From: Dokdonella koreensis DS-123
Lineage (GTDB): Bacteria; Pseudomonadota; Gammaproteobacteria; Xanthomonadales; Rhodanobacteraceae
Assembly: GCF_001632775.1 (NCBI RefSeq)
Contig: NZ_CP015249.1
Coordinates: 4,196,686-4,260,685 of the forward strand
DNA length: 64,000 nt
Reading direction: 5' to 3'
Shown here: positions 61,241 through 64,000 of the stretch, piece by piece
How the letters are laid out: each line of letters starts with the position of its first letter
How positions within the stretch are numbered: position 1 is the first letter of the stretch
The notes under the pieces: generated by a model
Database searches by the model: none
Told to the model about the DNA's origin: nothing
The model's input: only the letters and a program-made list of their open reading frames with translations
Position numbers and translations under genes: made by a program

Positions 61241-64000
61241 CTAGGCGCGACCGGGCCCGGCCGCCGGCACCGGCGTCTCCAGGCTGCCGAGCTTGGCGGC
61301 CAGCCGCTGCACCACCGGGTTGTGCGTTCCGACCAGGCCCGACGCCACCTCGCGCGCCTGCCGCCAGTGCGCGCCGGCGCGCTGCACGTGGCCGGCCGTG
61401 TGATCGATGTCCCCCAGCGCTTCGAGCGCGGACGCCAGCGACACGCCGGCGACCAGCGACGGCAGCCGCGCCTGCGCGTCGTCGGCCAGCGACCGCAGCA
61501 GCGCCGCCGCCTCGTCCTCGCGCCGTTGGCGGATCAGGACGCCGGCCAACAGCATGCGCGCCTGCAGCGCACGGTCGCTGGTGGCTCCGCGCAGGCGCGA
61601 CAGCTCGGCGATCAGCGGACGCACTTCGGTCTCGGTATCGGCAGGGTCGCGCCAGGCGGCCTGGGCGCGCAGCAGGAACAGCCGGTGCAGCGCGACCGGA
61701 AGGCCCTGCCGCTCGCTTTCGTGCAGCCCGAGCCGATGCAGGTCGACGGCGGGCGCCAGCGCGGCCGGGTCCGCCCCGGCGAGGCTCGCCTGCCAGGCCA
61801 GCAGGCTGCCGAGCGCCAGCATCGCCTCGAGCGTCCGCTCGTGCGACGGGCCGTGCACCGCCCGGGTGATCGCCAGCGCTTGCCGCGCCTGGGCGACGCC
61901 GCGCGCCAGGTCGCCGTCCAGGGCCTCGATCAGCGCCGCCGTGCCCAGTGCGTCGGCCAGCGCGGGCGTGTCCCCCGGCTGCGCGGCGCGCACGATCGCC
62001 TCGCCGCGCCGCACCGATTGCTGCGCCTCGTCCAACCGCGCCTGGGCGTACTGCGCCTGTGCCAGCGCGATCCAGGCCCAGCCGGTGCGCAGGTGGGTTT
62101 CACCCAGGCCGGCCCGGCGCGCAGCGAGCAGCGCCTGCGCCTGCTGCTGCGCCTCGGCCGGCGCTTCGCGCGCCAGCGCCGCGCGCACCCGTTCGGCGTG
62201 CACGGCGTCGGCCAGGCGCCGGTCGCCGGCGGCCACCCGGCCGAGCGCATCGAGCAGGTCGTGTTCGGCGGCGGCGTACTGCCAGGTCTGCAACCGCCGC
62301 TGCCCGCGCAGGACCAGCAGTTCGGTCATCGGCGCCGGATCGTGCGCGGCCAGCCCCTCGGCCGCGACGAAAGCCTCGCGCAGGACCGCCTCGGCCCGCG
62401 CCGGTTCGCCGCGTCCCCACCAGGCGCGTGCCAGCTCGGCCTGCAGGCCGATGCGGGCCGGCGCGTCGGCGGCCTGCGGGCCCAGGTGCGCGAGCCCGGC
62501 CTCGGCGATCCGGCCGGCGGCGGCATGCGCGGAACGGGCGTTGAGGAGGTGCGCGCGGGCCGCGTCCAATCCGGCCCGCTGGCGTGGATCGAGCAGGCGG
62601 TCGGCAGGCGCTGCGGCCAGCAGGATCGCCGCCCGGCGGTAGTCGCCGGCCGCCATGTGGTGCCGCGCCAGCGCCGGCAGGCCGGCCGCGCGCGCCGCAG
62701 CGGCGACATCGGGACGCAGCAAGCGGCGCTCGGGCTCGTCGAGCGGCGATCCGGCATCGGCCAGCGCGGCGAGCGAGGCCTCGTAGAGTCCGGCCAGGTC
62801 CTGGACCGTTCGGGCGGCCTGCACGGTCTGGCTGCGGTACGCCGCCGTGGCGGCACCGAGCGCGAGCGCCAGCAGCGCCGCGACCACCGGCGCCGGATGG
62901 CGCCGCAGGAACAGGCGTGCCCGGTAGCCGGGCGCGCGGCCACGGCTGGGCAGCGGCCGCGAGGCCAGCCAGTGATTCAGGTCGTCCAGCAGGGCGGCCA
63001 CCGACCCGTAGCGCCGCGCCGGGTCGGCCGCCACGCAGCGCAGCGCAATCGCATCGAGGTCGCCGCGCAGTAGCCGCGCCCGCGGCAGGCCCCGTCCTCC
63101 GTTCCGGCGACCGGCCAGACGGCTCGGCGGCTGCGGACTCGACGGGCCGGCGTGCAGCGCCGGGAAGACGGTCGGCTCGACGCCAGCAGGCCACCGGTCG
63201 CACAGCAGGCGATACAGCACGACACCGAGCGCATGGATGTCTGCCGCCACCGACAGGGCAGCGCCGGCCAGCACCTCCGGCGCGGCGTAGCCGGGCGTCG
63301 CCGCGATGCGCGGCGGGCTCGGGTCCGCCGTGGCCAGCACCGACAGACCGAAGTCGAGCAGCAGCGGTCGGCCGGCCTCGACGAGCAGGTTGGACGGCTT
63401 GATGTCGCCGTGCACGCGGCCGCTGCCGTGCGCATGGGCCACGCCCTCGCAGGCCCGCGCGAACAAGGCCACGCGCGCGCGCAGGCCCAGGGCCTGTTCC
63501 GCGCACCAGGCGTCGATCGGCCGCCCCTCGACGATGGGCATCGCGAACCACGGATCGCCGTCCTCGTCGAGGCCACCGTCGAGCAGGGCCGCGATACCCG
63601 GATGGCGCAGGCCCGCCAGCGCCTGCCGCTCGTTGCGGAGCGCCTCGGCCAGCGCCGGCCCGCCGAAACCGCCACGCACGCACTTGATCGCCACCGTCTG
63701 CCGGTAGGCGCCATCGGCGCGCTGTGCGCGATAGACCGTGCCCATGCCGCCCCGGCCGATCACCGCCTCGATCCGCCATGCCCCCAGGCGCTGTCCCAGC
63801 CGCCGGTCGGCCGTGCCGGCCGGCGCGGGATCGGCCGGTGCGGCATGCAGCGCGGCGACGGCCGCGCCCGGCCGCTCCAGCACGCCCACTCGCGCATCGG
63901 CCGCCAACCAGCGGACCAGCTCGGCATGCAACGGTGGATCGGTCGCGGCCAAGGCGGCCAGTGCCCGTTCGCGCGCCGCACCGGTGCATTCGGCATAGGT
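61241..64000 (-). CDS. Second Ser/Thr protein kinase with C-terminal TPRs (partial, runs off the window)
   Basis: The reading frame is open to the window edge, and the residues before the TTG at 63952 (TYAECTGAARERALAALAA) look like a continuing N-terminal helix, so the true start is outside. Counting from that TTG, the kinase domain has P-loop GRGGMG (67-72), Lys90 in VAIK, a non-RD catalytic loop HGDIKPSN (Gly182 in place of Arg, Asp183) and DFG (200-202). A membrane helix follows around the PAPVVAALLALALG segment, then ~550 residues of helical repeats. It is convergent with the second sigma gene, with a 15-base gap. Confidence 0.88.
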   Translation of the reverse strand, partial: TYAECTGAARERALAALAATDPPLHAELVRWLAADARVGVLERPGAAVAALHAAPADPAPAGTADRRLGQRLGAWRIEAVIGRGGMGTVYRAQRADGAYRQTVAIKCVRGGFGGPALAEALRNERQALAGLRHPGIAALLDGGLDEDGDPWFAMPIVEGRPIDAWCAEQALGLRARVALFARACEGVAHAHGSGRVHGDIKPSNLLVEAGRPLLLDFGLSVLATADPSPPRIAATPGYAAPEVLAGAALSVAADIHALGVVLYRLLCDRWPAGVEPTVFPALHAGPSSPQPPSRLAGRRNGGRGLPRARLLRGDLDAIALRCVAADPARRYGSVAALLDDLNHWLASRPLPSRGRAPGYRARLFLRRHPAPVVAALLALALGAATAAYRSQTVQAARTVQDLAGLYEASLAALADAGSPLDEPERRLLRPDVAAAARAAGLPALARHHMAAGDYRRAAILLAAAPADRLLDPRQRAGLDAARAHLLNARSAHAAAGRIAEAGLAHLGPQAADAPARIGLQAELARAWWGRGEPARAEAVLREAFVAAEGLAAHDPAPMTELLVLRGQRRLQTWQYAAAEHDLLDALGRVAAGDRRLADAVHAERVRAALAREAPAEAQQQAQALLAARRAGLGETHLRTGWAWIALAQAQYAQARLDEAQQSVRRGEAIVRAAQPGDTPALADALGTAALIEALDGDLARGVAQARQALAITRAVHGPSHERTLEAMLALGSLLAWQASLAGADPAALAPAVDLHRLGLHESERQGLPVALHRLFLLRAQAAWRDPADTETEVRPLIAELSRLRGATSDRALQARMLLAGVLIRQRREDEAAALLRSLADDAQARLPSLVAGVSLASALEALGDIDHTAGHVQRAGAHWRQAREVASGLVGTHNPVVQRLAAKLGSLETPVPAAGPGRA

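Overview
The window is GC-rich DNA from a gammaproteobacterium of the order Lysobacterales (Xanthomonadales). Rhodanobacteraceae (Dokdonella/Tahibacter-like) is my best guess. The guess rests on the core gene order (bio genes, dut–algC–pyrE, an rrn operon next to tyrS, then M23 peptidase–anmK–ampG), on a secreted protease ending in a GFE-type tail, and on paired ECF sigma factors and Ser/Thr kinases. No plasmid or phage backbone is visible. This is chromosome with two disturbed spots, near 29.5-30.1 kb and 37.5-41.7 kb.

Layout. 0.1-7.5 kb: biotin genes. bioF, a small unknown gene, bioH, bioC and an EamA exporter run on the minus strand, mostly with 4-base overlaps. bioB lies apart, divergent from comF, with a BirA-like palindrome between them. 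A type II NADH dehydrogenase sits inside the cluster. 7.7-13.4 kb: a secreted beta-lactamase-fold hydrolase, a chromosomal APH(3')-II-type kinase, ubiA with a long N-terminal extension containing 39 copies of a 9-bp repeat, and a GltS-like FMN enzyme. 13.5-18.3 kb: dut, a membrane-anchored AlgC, a DUF4124 protein and pyrE. 18.4-24.0 kb: a complete rrn operon on the minus strand (16S–tRNA-Ile–tRNA-Ala–23S–5S) with promoter, boxA sites, processing stem and terminator.

24-29.5 kb: tyrS, then a cell-wall turnover cluster (M23 endopeptidase, AnmK, AmpG). 29.5-30.1 kb: an AT-richer unknown gene, probably acquired. 30.2-37.5 kb: xthA, an NdvA-like glucan ABC exporter, a Ycf46-like AAA ATPase, a TPR-sulfotransferase-like protein and a PEBP-family protein. 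37.5-41.7 kb: an RHS/YD-repeat gene whose conserved 3' part is missing; its frame now runs antisense into the PEBP gene. 42-49.6 kb: a large secreted S8 protease preceded by a CadC-like membrane regulator. 49.6-52.1 kb: uppP and glnA. glnA has a textbook sigma-54 promoter and two NtrC sites 32 bp apart. 52.1-64 kb: a secreted TPR protein, a DUF805 protein, an S9 peptidase–ECF sigma–Ser/Thr kinase operon, and a second ECF sigma facing a second Ser/Thr kinase that runs off the window.

The most interesting system is the pair of sigma/kinase modules. Both sigma factors lack the usual acidic residues of region 2.2 and carry a Thr-Ser pair there, as in sigma factors that are switched on by phosphorylation. 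All start sites, domain positions and family calls come from reading the translations; no database search was run.
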